From NCBI RefSeq assembly GCF_005116445.1, contig NZ_SWBQ01000002.1, forward strand, positions 620,001 to 684,000: 64,000 bases of DNA. Direction: 5' to 3'. Origin of the DNA: Pedobacter frigoris. GTDB taxonomy: Bacteria; Bacteroidota; Bacteroidia; Sphingobacteriales; Sphingobacteriaceae. Shown here piece by piece: positions 52,867 to 61,130 of the stretch (position 1 is its first letter; each line of letters opens with the position of its first letter). A model generated the notes under the pieces. The model did not search any database, was not told the DNA's origin, and saw nothing but the letters and a program-made list of their open reading frames with translations. A program made the translations under genes and the position numbers.

Positions 52867-55005
52867 TTACTTCCAGTTTGCCTCTAATCCCATTGCCTTT
52901 ATTGTAGCACCTGAATTGATCCCCAAAGATCCTTCAGCAGCAACCTCTCCTCCTATAGTTAATTTAGGGTTTGTCATTTCATAATCCTTAATAGGTGCCT
53001 GTTCTCCTCCCTTCTTTGGAATAACTTTAAACTCAAGTCCAACATTAGCTGCTGCCACTACTACTCCCTTTACTCCTACATCCGACACATTTCCATTGCC
53101 ATCAAAATCAATATATCCAACCGCAGCAACGTCAACCTTACCAACCGCAGTAGCATCAACACCAGGCGTTAGTTTCACATTCCCACCTTTTTTAAACTGA
53201 TGACCAAGACCTAACTGTACTTGTGATTTTTTAGTTTCGAAATTTTTTGTAAACTTAAATCTAATTTGGGTAGTCCATGAGAAAGCTACACTTTGGCAGT
53301 TGAGCTTATACGATATTGGCCCCGCACTAAAATTAAGACTTAGAGGACAGCCCGAAATAAAAATCGCAGTTCTGTCAAAAAGCTTGTTCATATCTTGGTC
53401 ATAATCATTACAGAAAGGACGGATTAGATCGTAATCATTAACCAACCTAATTGATTGCAGATATCGCACGGCTGCTTGGTAATAATTAGCGGTTGCCATG
53501 TGCTCATTTAAGCCGGCAAGCCTGTTCCATTTGCTCTCAAAGTGAAAACGCTGGGCTGCATAGTTCAGTTGTTTTTGAGTAAATTCTTCGCATATACCCG
53601 CTAATTCTATTAAAAAAGCATTGGCTTTCGAGTTTTTTTTGGAGCACAATTCCTTTCTCACTTCCTCAACTCCTTCTCTGTAAACTGCTCCACCTTCTCC
53701 TACCTTCTTAGTCAAATTCTGTATCTTTTCACTATAAATAGAATCTAATTCTACAATAATTGCATTATACCTTTGCCTTGCATCCCGTCTGGCTAAATCA
53801 TAGTTTGTTTTAGCTGCAGCCATAGCCATTAACTGCCCAGAATTGGTATATCCACTATTCATCATTTTTATTGCCCTTGCAACTATTGGAGGAATTTGCG
53901 GAGAGCTCATCCGTTTAATCGACTCTTTGCCTAATTCTTGTTCATGTTGTATGATTTCTTGCAATCTTGCAATTTCTACGTCTATTAAATTTTTAAACTC
54001 ATCTTGGGCAAGATATGCTTTTTCGTAATCATAAACATTGGTCTGAAACTCAGGGTACTTAAATTTATAAAGATTAAAATAATCTGGCACCTTTTTAAAT
54101 GGCGTAAAAAGAGGTGGATTTTTTAATTTAACGTAATTTGAAAGTTCTTCCATTTCTTCTAATGGAATTTCATCCGCAGAGTTTTCCAGTAATTCAGCAG
54201 CTTTAGTCTTATTTCCTTCTAAAATTTGAATTCTCGCAGCTGTAGAACGTGCTGCTGCTTGAGATGGATTTTCTTTAAGGCACCGATCAAAGTAGTACAA
54301 TGCGCTATCTCGCTGCCCTAAGCCTGCAAATGATTGTCCAATATTATTTAACAACATAGCATTCTTCTCATTGCCCTTCAATATAGATTTAAGCACAGGT
54401 ATAGCCCACTCCTCCTTACCAGATAGATTTAACATTGAACCAAAATTATTAATATTCAATTCGTTATCACTATTCATTAGAACTACTTTTCCAGAGATAT
54501 AAAGCGCTTGAAATGGTGCGCCATTATGAAACAATAAAACTGCCATTTGTCCCAAAGAATCAGGCTGGTTCTTCATTGTATCTATTAGTAATGAAACCAT
54601 CTTAAATTCAGATGGCTCCACCTTTGCTTCAACCTCGCCTAAAATTTTATTTACTAAACTTGCAAGTTCTGCTTTCGAAAGCGTTTTTTTAGGAATACGC
54701 TGAAGCGCTGCCAGATTTAATTTTGGAAAATATAGAGGTGAAGCAGCAATAGTACCTTTAGTTTGCTCTTTTGGAACAGACTGCATCATCTTTTTCATGA
54801 ATGCTTCATTAGACAAATTACCTTGTCCCATTTTTTGTTTTGCTTCGGCAATCTTCTTATTGAGTTCTTGCTTACTTATGCCTTGTGCCATTGCGGCTAC
54901 ATTAACAATTAAAAAAAGTAGTACAAGAAATGCCTGTTTAAGCTTTAATGAAATAAAATTTGTAAGAAAACAGGAAATAAATCTATTTGTAATTAGGTTA
55001 TTCAT
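52867..55005 (-). CDS. Large secreted TPR protein with beta-rich C-terminal domain
   Basis: 712 residues. A long N-terminus with a signal-like helix ends NVAAMAQGISK. An N-terminal helical part is followed by tetratricopeptide-type helices (about 190-275: AIPVLKSILKGNEKNAMLLNNIGQSFAGLGQRDSALYYFDRCLKENPSQAAAR), a long helical middle, and a C-terminal 160-residue segment of alternating hydrophobic and polar residues with Gly-rich turns that looks beta-rich or barrel-like. No named family recognised. The next gene upstream is the OmpA paralogue 2, separated by a hairpin. Periplasmic or outer membrane location is inferred. Confidence 0.75.
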   Translation of the reverse strand: MNNLITNRFISCFLTNFISLKLKQAFLVLLFLIVNVAAMAQGISKQELNKKIAEAKQKMGQGNLSNEAFMKKMMQSVPKEQTKGTIAASPLYFPKLNLAALQRIPKKTLSKAELASLVNKILGEVEAKVEPSEFKMVSLLIDTMKNQPDSLGQMAVLLFHNGAPFQALYISGKVVLMNSDNELNINNFGSMLNLSGKEEWAIPVLKSILKGNEKNAMLLNNIGQSFAGLGQRDSALYYFDRCLKENPSQAAARSTAARIQILEGNKTKAAELLENSADEIPLEEMEELSNYVKLKNPPLFTPFKKVPDYFNLYKFKYPEFQTNVYDYEKAYLAQDEFKNLIDVEIARLQEIIQHEQELGKESIKRMSSPQIPPIVARAIKMMNSGYTNSGQLMAMAAAKTNYDLARRDARQRYNAIIVELDSIYSEKIQNLTKKVGEGGAVYREGVEEVRKELCSKKNSKANAFLIELAGICEEFTQKQLNYAAQRFHFESKWNRLAGLNEHMATANYYQAAVRYLQSIRLVNDYDLIRPFCNDYDQDMNKLFDRTAIFISGCPLSLNFSAGPISYKLNCQSVAFSWTTQIRFKFTKNFETKKSQVQLGLGHQFKKGGNVKLTPGVDATAVGKVDVAAVGYIDFDGNGNVSDVGVKGVVVAAANVGLEFKVIPKKGGEQAPIKDYEMTNPKLTIGGEVAAEGSLGINSGATIKAMGLEANWK

Positions 55006-55058
55006 TGATTTAATTTATTGGTAATGAACATTGGATAATTGGCATTTAAGTATGAACT

Positions 55059-55090
55059 AAAAACGGCAGCCCTCATTTCTTCGGACTGCC
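55059..55090 (-). terminator. Terminator after the OmpA-family gene at 55.2 kb
   Basis: On the minus strand GGCAG and CTGCC (plus a flanking CC/GG pair with one mismatch) form a short GC-rich stem, followed by a run of Ts (As at 55059-55063). It separates the OmpA gene from the TPR-protein gene. Confidence 0.6.
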
Positions 55091-55162
55091 ATTTGAACAT
55101 TATTAACATTTAAAATATTGAGAAACTCCCATGATGACAGCAGAGTTTAAGACTCCGTTTTG

Positions 55163-56455
55163 TTATAATTTAACAAATTCTACTCTTCTGTTTTGGGCCT
55201 TGCCTGTACTTGTTTTATTGTCGCCAATTGGCTGAGAAGCCCCTTTTCCATCTGTTTGAATGGCAGAAGCATCTATTCTAAAATCGGCAACAAGGGCATT
55301 TTTTACAGCTTCCGCTCTTCTTTTCGATAGGCTAAGATTTGAATCGGCGTTGCCATCATTATCGGTATGTCCAATAATTTTAACCTTTATTGAATTATCC
55401 TTAATCGCAGCAGCTATCTCTTTAAGCACACCAAAGGAAACTGGTTTAATTTGATCAGAACCCGAATCGAACTGAATGCCCGTGGTTACAAAACGACCTT
55501 CATCCATCAATTTAGAACGGGTATCGGCTTTGCCCTCGGTAAGTTTAAAATTACTGATATAGTAGGCAGGCATGCCCTCGCGAACACTGGCCGCAAATTC
55601 AAATTGATTAAAATTATGGTTCACGGCAACCCCAGTTGGCACATCCAATACCTTCTGCGCATCGTACCACATCCTTAGTCTTTCACCCTGTACCGAGATA
55701 GCAACATGTATTACCCCTCCATTATAGTAGTCGCCAAATCCGGTAAATCTAGATTTACCGGTACTTAATTTAGATAGCGCCTTCTCGGCTGATTGCAGCG
55801 AAATGTCTGCATAATCTTTTTGAAAATCAGTGTTAACAATCAGGCTATTGTTTATTTTATGTCCACCGTAACTAAACTTGAGCGTTTTGTTACCACCATC
55901 AAATATTTGGAACGACCATGGTTTAAATGGGGAGATCGTGTTCCTTTTTGGGTCTACCGGCATATTTACCAACAAATCATATTCCAGATTAAAATTTGCG
56001 GGAAAAATCATGTTGGGGCTCAACATTCTTCCCCCAACCAGTTTTAACCATCTACCGGCTTTTCCCTCAACTGTTACCACCTCGGCACTACCGGTGGTAA
56101 ACCATTTTAATGGGAATTCGCCTATTGCATCCTGCTCAAAATTTTCGGCATAGGTGATTTTTTCACCTGGCACAAAATCAAATTTAGAATAAGCAGTTAT
56201 TCCAATCTTGTCGTCTTTGGTTCCTTTAGAGGAACTTTGTATCTGTTCTCCATTGTCAGTTTTGGTGTCTTTTACCTTGCCATCTCCACCTTTACCGTCT
56301 ACAACTTTCTCAGCCTTTTCTGCACTTTTTTTAATAATTAGATCGCTACCTACATTAGCTGCTTTTTCTTTCAATTTCTTTAAAAACCCCTGCGAAAATG
56401 CGGTGGAGCTTGTACATAGGATAATTGCCGTTAGATATATTATTCTTTTATTCAT
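55163..56455 (-). CDS. OmpA-family protein with N-terminal jelly-roll-like domain (paralogue 2)
   Basis: 430 residues. Signal peptide (TSSTAFSQGFLKKLKEKA), a Lys/Asp-rich charged segment, a beta-rich domain beginning SKFDFVPGEKITYAENF (about 90-290), and a C-terminal OmpA domain (KIIGHTDNDGNADSNLSLSKRRAEAVKNALVADF...NRRVEFVKL). Its layout, domain order and the start motif (SKFDFxPGEK) match the 44.2-45.5 kb gene, so the two are paralogues. Probably anchors an outer-membrane assembly to peptidoglycan. A single gene between two hairpin or AT-rich gaps. Confidence 0.85.
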   Translation of the reverse strand: MNKRIIYLTAIILCTSSTAFSQGFLKKLKEKAANVGSDLIIKKSAEKAEKVVDGKGGDGKVKDTKTDNGEQIQSSSKGTKDDKIGITAYSKFDFVPGEKITYAENFEQDAIGEFPLKWFTTGSAEVVTVEGKAGRWLKLVGGRMLSPNMIFPANFNLEYDLLVNMPVDPKRNTISPFKPWSFQIFDGGNKTLKFSYGGHKINNSLIVNTDFQKDYADISLQSAEKALSKLSTGKSRFTGFGDYYNGGVIHVAISVQGERLRMWYDAQKVLDVPTGVAVNHNFNQFEFAASVREGMPAYYISNFKLTEGKADTRSKLMDEGRFVTTGIQFDSGSDQIKPVSFGVLKEIAAAIKDNSIKVKIIGHTDNDGNADSNLSLSKRRAEAVKNALVADFRIDASAIQTDGKGASQPIGDNKTSTGKAQNRRVEFVKL

Positions 56456-56900
56456 TTTTTTTGTTTTAATAGATTAAGCCACAAAAAAAGTATCAATCTG
56501 GTATTGTTAAAAATATAATGGCTTCAAAGCTCAATCATATCGACAGATGACCATTTTTATTGATTGAATTGTACTTATTATATTTTTATTGCAGTTGGGG
56601 TATAGAATTAGGTATTTTGTCGATTAATGAAAATAAATGGGACAAGCTATAGCAGGACAAGACAGTCTGTCTTTGCCGAAACTCCCAATTAGGTACACGT
56701 TTTGAAAGAAATGAGCATTCTACCGCAATACTACCTATGCGAAAATTTTCATTTAGCAATACCCAATGAACCGCTTTCCTCCAAAAACATCATTTCTAAG
56801 GTCAGCAACATAATTAAATACATGGTGATGGCTTGCCTCAATAATGATTTTAACTTTTTGGTTAACCATTATCTATTATGATTTAGCGCTAATAAAATTT
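56456..56900. other. 445-base gap between the OmpA paralogue 2 and YceI-like gene
   Basis: AT-rich. It holds the promoter region of the OmpA gene, without a clear TAnnTTTG element. On the plus strand a 56-codon frame runs 56711-56881 and is reported separately as uncertain. No repeat or RNA gene recognised. Confidence 0.55.
56711..56881 (+). CDS. Possible short protein, 56 codons (uncertain)
   Basis: An open frame from ATG to TGA, running toward the YceI-like gene. The sequence (SILPQYYLCENFHLAIPNE...) has no known motif, and the C-terminal part is hydrophobic (FNFLVNHYLL). No promoter or ribosome-binding site is obvious. May be a chance frame or a gene remnant. Confidence 0.2.
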   Translation: MSILPQYYLCENFHLAIPNEPLSSKNIISKVSNIIKYMVMACLNNDFNFLVNHYLL

Positions 56901-57533
56901 TTATTTCACCTTCGAGGTTAAGTCAAAACTTACTTCAATGCCTGGGAGGATACGATCTTTATCTGGATAGGAATTATCTAAATGATAGTTCATTCCCCAT
57001 TTACTTCTATCAAAAGTGAAGGCTGCTGTAATTTGTAGTTTGCTCTCTGTAATTAAAACCTTTGCCGGAAATTCTAATGGATGTCTATTTCCTAACAAAA
57101 TCATCTCACCTAAAATCATATAATTCTCCCCTTTTGCATTTGAAGCCATGGGTTTGCCAGAAAAAAGGTTAAATTTCACGGTTGGATGAATTGCCATATA
57201 AAAGAAATCGGCCGTTTTAAGATGCCCCTCTAAAATTTGCTTCTGGATTAATGGAAGATTTGTTACATCGATACTTGATATTGGTATGGTAAAGCCTCCA
57301 TTTCTAATCTCTCCATTAAATAATTCAAAATCGAAGTCATTGTCTGCTTTTCCAACAATATTAATAAATCCTTCATTTGCATTGCCATCTGCTGCCTTAC
57401 CTTTCCATTTAAGTTTAGACTTTTCATCTAACACATATGCTACTCCTTTAGGCTCTGTTATGATAGCATCTCTTTTGCAGGAATTTAGAATGAGTACGCT
57501 GCATACTCCAATAGTTAAAATAATTTTTTTCAT
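56901..57533 (-). CDS. YceI-family lipoprotein
   Basis: 210 residues with lipoprotein signal (SVLILNSCKRDA). YceI lipocalin fold: SKLKWKGKAADG, the conserved GGFTIPISSIDVTNLP, LKTADFFYMAIHPTVKFN, and the end FDRSKWGMNYHLDNSYPDKDRILPGIEVSFDLTSK (the typical YceI C-terminal pattern). YceI-like proteins bind isoprenoid or lipid tails in the periplasm; ligand here unknown. No operon partner nearby; the DUF2807 gene lies 133 bases away on the same strand. Confidence 0.88.
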   Translation of the reverse strand: MKKIILTIGVCSVLILNSCKRDAIITEPKGVAYVLDEKSKLKWKGKAADGNANEGFINIVGKADNDFDFELFNGEIRNGGFTIPISSIDVTNLPLIQKQILEGHLKTADFFYMAIHPTVKFNLFSGKPMASNAKGENYMILGEMILLGNRHPLEFPAKVLITESKLQITAAFTFDRSKWGMNYHLDNSYPDKDRILPGIEVSFDLTSKVK

Positions 57534-57666
57534 TGGTATTTTTATAATTAAATGATAAAAATCAACCTTAATGAACTATGTTACAATCATTGTAGACAGA
57601 TTTATAACATTTGCTTACAAACAACATGTTTTTAGCAGCAAAAGACAATACAATACTTTAAGATCT

Positions 57667-58332
57667 CTATTTCTTAATTACTCGACCAGAGCCTGTATAA
57701 GCAGTTGTTAAATCCGGAGTACCGATGTAATAAACGTTTCCACTACCTGAAATCTTTGCATTGAGCTTTTCTGAAACTGCGGCTGTGATATTTCCACTGC
57801 CAGAGATTTTGAATTCTCCGCCCTTGCTCAATACTTTTTCAATTGATATATTGCCAGATCCCAAAACTTCAGCTTCGGCTATGTTGGCTCTCAAATTTCC
57901 ATAAACGGTTATATTTCCCGCACCATAAACCTTTGCAATAAATTTATCTTGTTGGGCAAAATCTCCTGAAAGTTCACAATTCGAACTTCCATTTGTTTTT
58001 ATGCTGGTAACCATGGGCATCGTGATGTAGATTTTCAGGTCATCACCATTTACATTTACATCTTTGTATTTTAATATGAGTTCCTCACCCTCTACTTGAG
58101 TAACAAATTTCGAAATTAAATTATCAGATCCTTTAAGTTCTACCTTAAAAGTGCTGCCATAAGCAATAAATACGGAGGATGCCCCAGAAACATTAACGGC
58201 TTTAAAAGACCCGGTCTCTCTAATTTGTGATACCTGGTTACCATTAGCGTTTAAACGTTCTTTGCTACAACTCAGTAATAGCATAGCTGCTATACAAAAG
58301 AGCATTGATTTTACCTTGAATTTGATTTTCAT
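57667..58332 (-). CDS. DUF2807 (GIN domain) lipoprotein
   Basis: 221 residues, lipoprotein signal (AAMLLLSCSKERL). A DUF2807 'head GIN' domain: RETGSFKAVNVSGASSVFI and, further on, repeated short strands with SG(S/A)GNI motifs (VYGAGNITVYGN, VLGSGNISIEK, ISGSGNITAAV, ISGSGNVYYIG), the beta-helix-like ladder of the family. Usually an extracytoplasmic protein of unknown function, often near envelope-stress genes. Divergent from the LytS-type kinase gene. Confidence 0.9.
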   Translation of the reverse strand: MKIKFKVKSMLFCIAAMLLLSCSKERLNANGNQVSQIRETGSFKAVNVSGASSVFIAYGSTFKVELKGSDNLISKFVTQVEGEELILKYKDVNVNGDDLKIYITMPMVTSIKTNGSSNCELSGDFAQQDKFIAKVYGAGNITVYGNLRANIAEAEVLGSGNISIEKVLSKGGEFKISGSGNITAAVSEKLNAKISGSGNVYYIGTPDLTTAYTGSGRVIKK

Positions 58333-58614
58333 TTTACTTAAATTTATATGTTAAAAAACCAAACATCTCCGTTTTGTTTCATTCTTTCAAGAAAAGTGGA
58401 TAGACAACGGCTATCGAACAATGAATTACATTTTTCTAGGACCATATTTTGTAAAAGAATGAGATTTTGATAGCAGTAACTGCCATTTACGACTTTGTTA
58501 TAATTAGTTGCATTTTAATAGGCTTATGCGTAGCTTATTTAAGGATTTTTACTGCATCTGGTCGACGAAATCATGCGCTTTATCGCCAAAATAAAAATTG
58601 CCTAAACAAGTAAG

Positions 58615-58622
58615 TATATTTG
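58615..58622 (+). promoter_or_regulatory. Promoter -7 element TATATTTG for the LytS-LytTR operon
   Basis: Exact TAnnTTTG match; it ends three bases before the ATG at 58626, so transcription would start at or inside the start codon. No TTG at the usual -33 distance. Confidence 0.45.
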
Positions 58623-58625
58623 TAC

Positions 58626-59744
58626 ATGAAGTTGGATCTGAAGAAAAGAAATCAAAATCAACGTGTACTTAACCACCTGATTTTTTGGGTAATTACCTTG
58701 TTTTTTCTAGCAGTTACAAACAATATACAAGTTACATCGCTAAATTACCAATCGACATTAATCGTTTCTCTTTTTCTCCTTCCGGTTCATTTCTTATATT
58801 TTTATACCATAGCTTATTGTATTGTACCTAAATACCTTGAAAAAAAGCACTACACAAAAATGATATTATCAACCATCGCTTTGGCTGTATTGGTTTTATT
58901 TTTATACCGGCTAACCGAAATTTTTATAATCGGTCCCTATATAAGCTTAATCAATGTCGATCAAACGATAGTGCAACAATTAACCAATCCTTATCACTTA
59001 ATTAATGCCTTCGAAAAAAGTAATTTAATTGTTTGGTTTGCTGTTTCAATTAAGTTTTTAAAGATGTGGCATGAGCGCAAACAATTAACATTGCAAACTG
59101 AACTCAATTTTTTAAAAGCACAAATTCATCCTCACTTCCTCTTTAATACTTTAAATAACCTATACGCCCTAACACTTACAAATTCGTCTAAATCTTCCTC
59201 TATCGTAATTGGTCTATCAGAAATTTTGCGCTATATGTTAAATGAGTGCAATACAGAAAATGTAAAGCTTGCCCGGGATATAGAAATTTTGAAAAACTAT
59301 GTTATGTTAGAAGAAATAAGGTATGGGGACAGGCTTGATTTAAACCTGAGCATAACCGGCAATTTGGATAACCTCTATGTTCCTCCTCTTTTAATGCTTC
59401 CGCTTGTAGAAAACGCATTTAAGTATGGCACCAGCGAAATGCTTAAAAATGCCTGGATTACCATAAATATTAGTGTTACCGCACCAAATCAATTAAAATT
59501 TAAAGTAGCCAACAGCAAACCACTTCAAAAAAATCAAAATTCCGAAATTCATTTTAAAAAGATTGGATTAAAAAATGTACGAAGAAGATTGGATATTTTA
59601 TACAAAGATGCTTACCAGTTAAACATTTATAATGAGGATGAACTATTTGCCGCTATACTTGAAATTAACCTGAACAATAAGTGCATAAATACCAATGGAC
59701 AGGGCGAATTAAAAAATCACCACAAACAGAATGGGCAGTATTAA
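58626..59744 (+). CDS. LytS/YehU-type sensor histidine kinase
   Basis: 372 residues from the ATG at 58626 (an upstream TTG at 58620 overlaps the promoter element). Four membrane helices (about 15-33, 42-67, 77-102 and 128-146), then a cytoplasmic kinase domain of the LytS type: QIHPHFLFNTLNNLY with the phospho-acceptor His170, and an ATP-binding part with LPLVENAFKYG (N-box) and IGLKNVRRRLDILY. It phosphorylates the response regulator encoded 12 bases downstream. The sensed signal is not known. Confidence 0.93.
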   Translation: MKLDLKKRNQNQRVLNHLIFWVITLFFLAVTNNIQVTSLNYQSTLIVSLFLLPVHFLYFYTIAYCIVPKYLEKKHYTKMILSTIALAVLVLFLYRLTEIFIIGPYISLINVDQTIVQQLTNPYHLINAFEKSNLIVWFAVSIKFLKMWHERKQLTLQTELNFLKAQIHPHFLFNTLNNLYALTLTNSSKSSSIVIGLSEILRYMLNECNTENVKLARDIEILKNYVMLEEIRYGDRLDLNLSITGNLDNLYVPPLLMLPLVENAFKYGTSEMLKNAWITINISVTAPNQLKFKVANSKPLQKNQNSEIHFKKIGLKNVRRRLDILYKDAYQLNIYNEDELFAAILEINLNNKCINTNGQGELKNHHKQNGQY

Positions 59745-59756
59745 ACCAACACGAAT

Positions 59757-60476
59757 ATGAAGATCAAAGCACTTATAGTTGATGATGAACCTCATGCAAT
59801 TGAGGTTATTGAGAAATATATTCAGAATTTTTCGGAAATTGAACTGGTTGCAAAATGCAATAACGCAATTCAGGCATTTCAAATTCTGCAACAGGGTAAA
59901 ATAGATTTGATGTTTTTGGATGTAAAAATGCCCGGCCTAATGGGAACCGAATTGGTTAGAAGCTTAAAAAATCCGCCTAAAACAATTTTCACTACTGCTT
60001 ATCAGGATTATGCATTGGAAGGTTTTGATTTAAATGCTGTTGATTATTTACTAAAACCTATTCCGTTTGATCGGTTTTTGAAAGCCATTGACAAAGTTTT
60101 TGAATTATATAAGGTAGCGAACAACAGCATTGGCATTTCACAACAGCCTGTAGTGCAAAAAAGCGATGTGTTTCTTTATTTAAGGGTTGAAAGAAAAATG
60201 GTTAAAGTTAATGTTGCAGATATTTATTGGGTAGAAAGTTTAAAAGATTATATCAAAGTAGTACTAAAAGATAAGGTATTGATCAGCAAACAAAAAATTA
60301 GTTTATTAGAAGAACTATTACCTGAAGATAAATTTATTCGTATACATCGCTCTTTTATCGTGGCCTTAAATAAAATTGAAAGTTACCATTCCTACTCAAT
60401 TGATGTACTGGGAAAAGAATTACCTATAGGAAGAAACTATAAAGCCGAATGCCAAAAGCGCCTAAGAATAACTTAG
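59757..60476 (+). CDS. LytTR-family response regulator
   Basis: 239 residues. Receiver domain with acidic Asp9-Asp10 (LIVDDEPHAIE), phospho-acceptor Asp55 (LMFLDVKMPG) and the conserved Lys in YLLKPIPFDRFL; C-terminal LytTR DNA-binding domain (about 140-239) with IYWVESLKDYIKV and FIRIHRSFIVAL. Pairs with the LytS-type kinase upstream. It converges with, and overlaps by 4 bases, the cupin gene at 60473. Confidence 0.95.
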   Translation: MKIKALIVDDEPHAIEVIEKYIQNFSEIELVAKCNNAIQAFQILQQGKIDLMFLDVKMPGLMGTELVRSLKNPPKTIFTTAYQDYALEGFDLNAVDYLLKPIPFDRFLKAIDKVFELYKVANNSIGISQQPVVQKSDVFLYLRVERKMVKVNVADIYWVESLKDYIKVVLKDKVLISKQKISLLEELLPEDKFIRIHRSFIVALNKIESYHSYSIDVLGKELPIGRNYKAECQKRLRIT

Positions 60477-60979
60477 TGGAATAAATTTCTCTTGTAATTG
60501 CAAAAATAATATATTGGGCTAAATAGCACATAAAGTATCATAATTACAATAAACTTTGGCCTTGCTAAACGAAATGTACCGCTATATTTCTTCAACAAAT
60601 AAATTAACACCAACGGATAGGGTTTTCCAAACTGGTCAGTTCTACCATCGTTGGCCAGTTTAAATGTTTCCCTTAATAATTTTTCGGTAGCTAATGCAGG
60701 TTTTACCTTCCAGGTTACTTTTGCAGGTGTAAACCCGCTATTCCACATGGCATGAGCTTGTTTAGCCTGTATATGAATGATACTTCCTTTTTCGTAATGT
60801 TTTATTTTATCTTTATAACGTACGGTTAATTCGCCCTCAAGCACTTCAAAATACTCTTGTTGTTTTGGATGAAAATGCATTGGTGGTTCTTCTGAAAATG
60901 ATGGATAAACAGTTTCCATCTCCAGTACATCATCAATGGTACCTATAATTTTTATTTTCTGCCCGGTTATGTCATTCAT
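60473..60979 (-). CDS. Cupin-fold protein with C-terminal membrane helix
   Basis: 168 residues from the ATG at 60979 (in-frame ATG at 61060 would add 27). A single cupin barrel: motif 1 HFHPKQQEYFEVLEGEL with metal-ligand His/His/Glu, and motif 2 HIQAKQAHAMWNSG. After the barrel a C-terminal hydrophobic helix (about 146-160, IVIMILYVLFSPIYYF) could anchor the protein to the membrane; this is not usual for small cupins. Function unknown. It lies downstream of the TonB-receptor gene. Confidence 0.75.
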   Translation of the reverse strand: MNDITGQKIKIIGTIDDVLEMETVYPSFSEEPPMHFHPKQQEYFEVLEGELTVRYKDKIKHYEKGSIIHIQAKQAHAMWNSGFTPAKVTWKVKPALATEKLLRETFKLANDGRTDQFGKPYPLVLIYLLKKYSGTFRLARPKFIVIMILYVLFSPIYYFCNYKRNLFH

Positions 60980-61130
60980 TATTTCATCATAATATGAAAT
61001 AATGTTTAAAAATTTAACATGTCCTGGCAATTCTTTAACACAGATCAACTTTAAAATCATTTTTTGTTAATTTTTAATTAAAATATAGCTTAGTAGAGTG
61101 AAAAGATCTAAATAAATACAATTTTGATAA

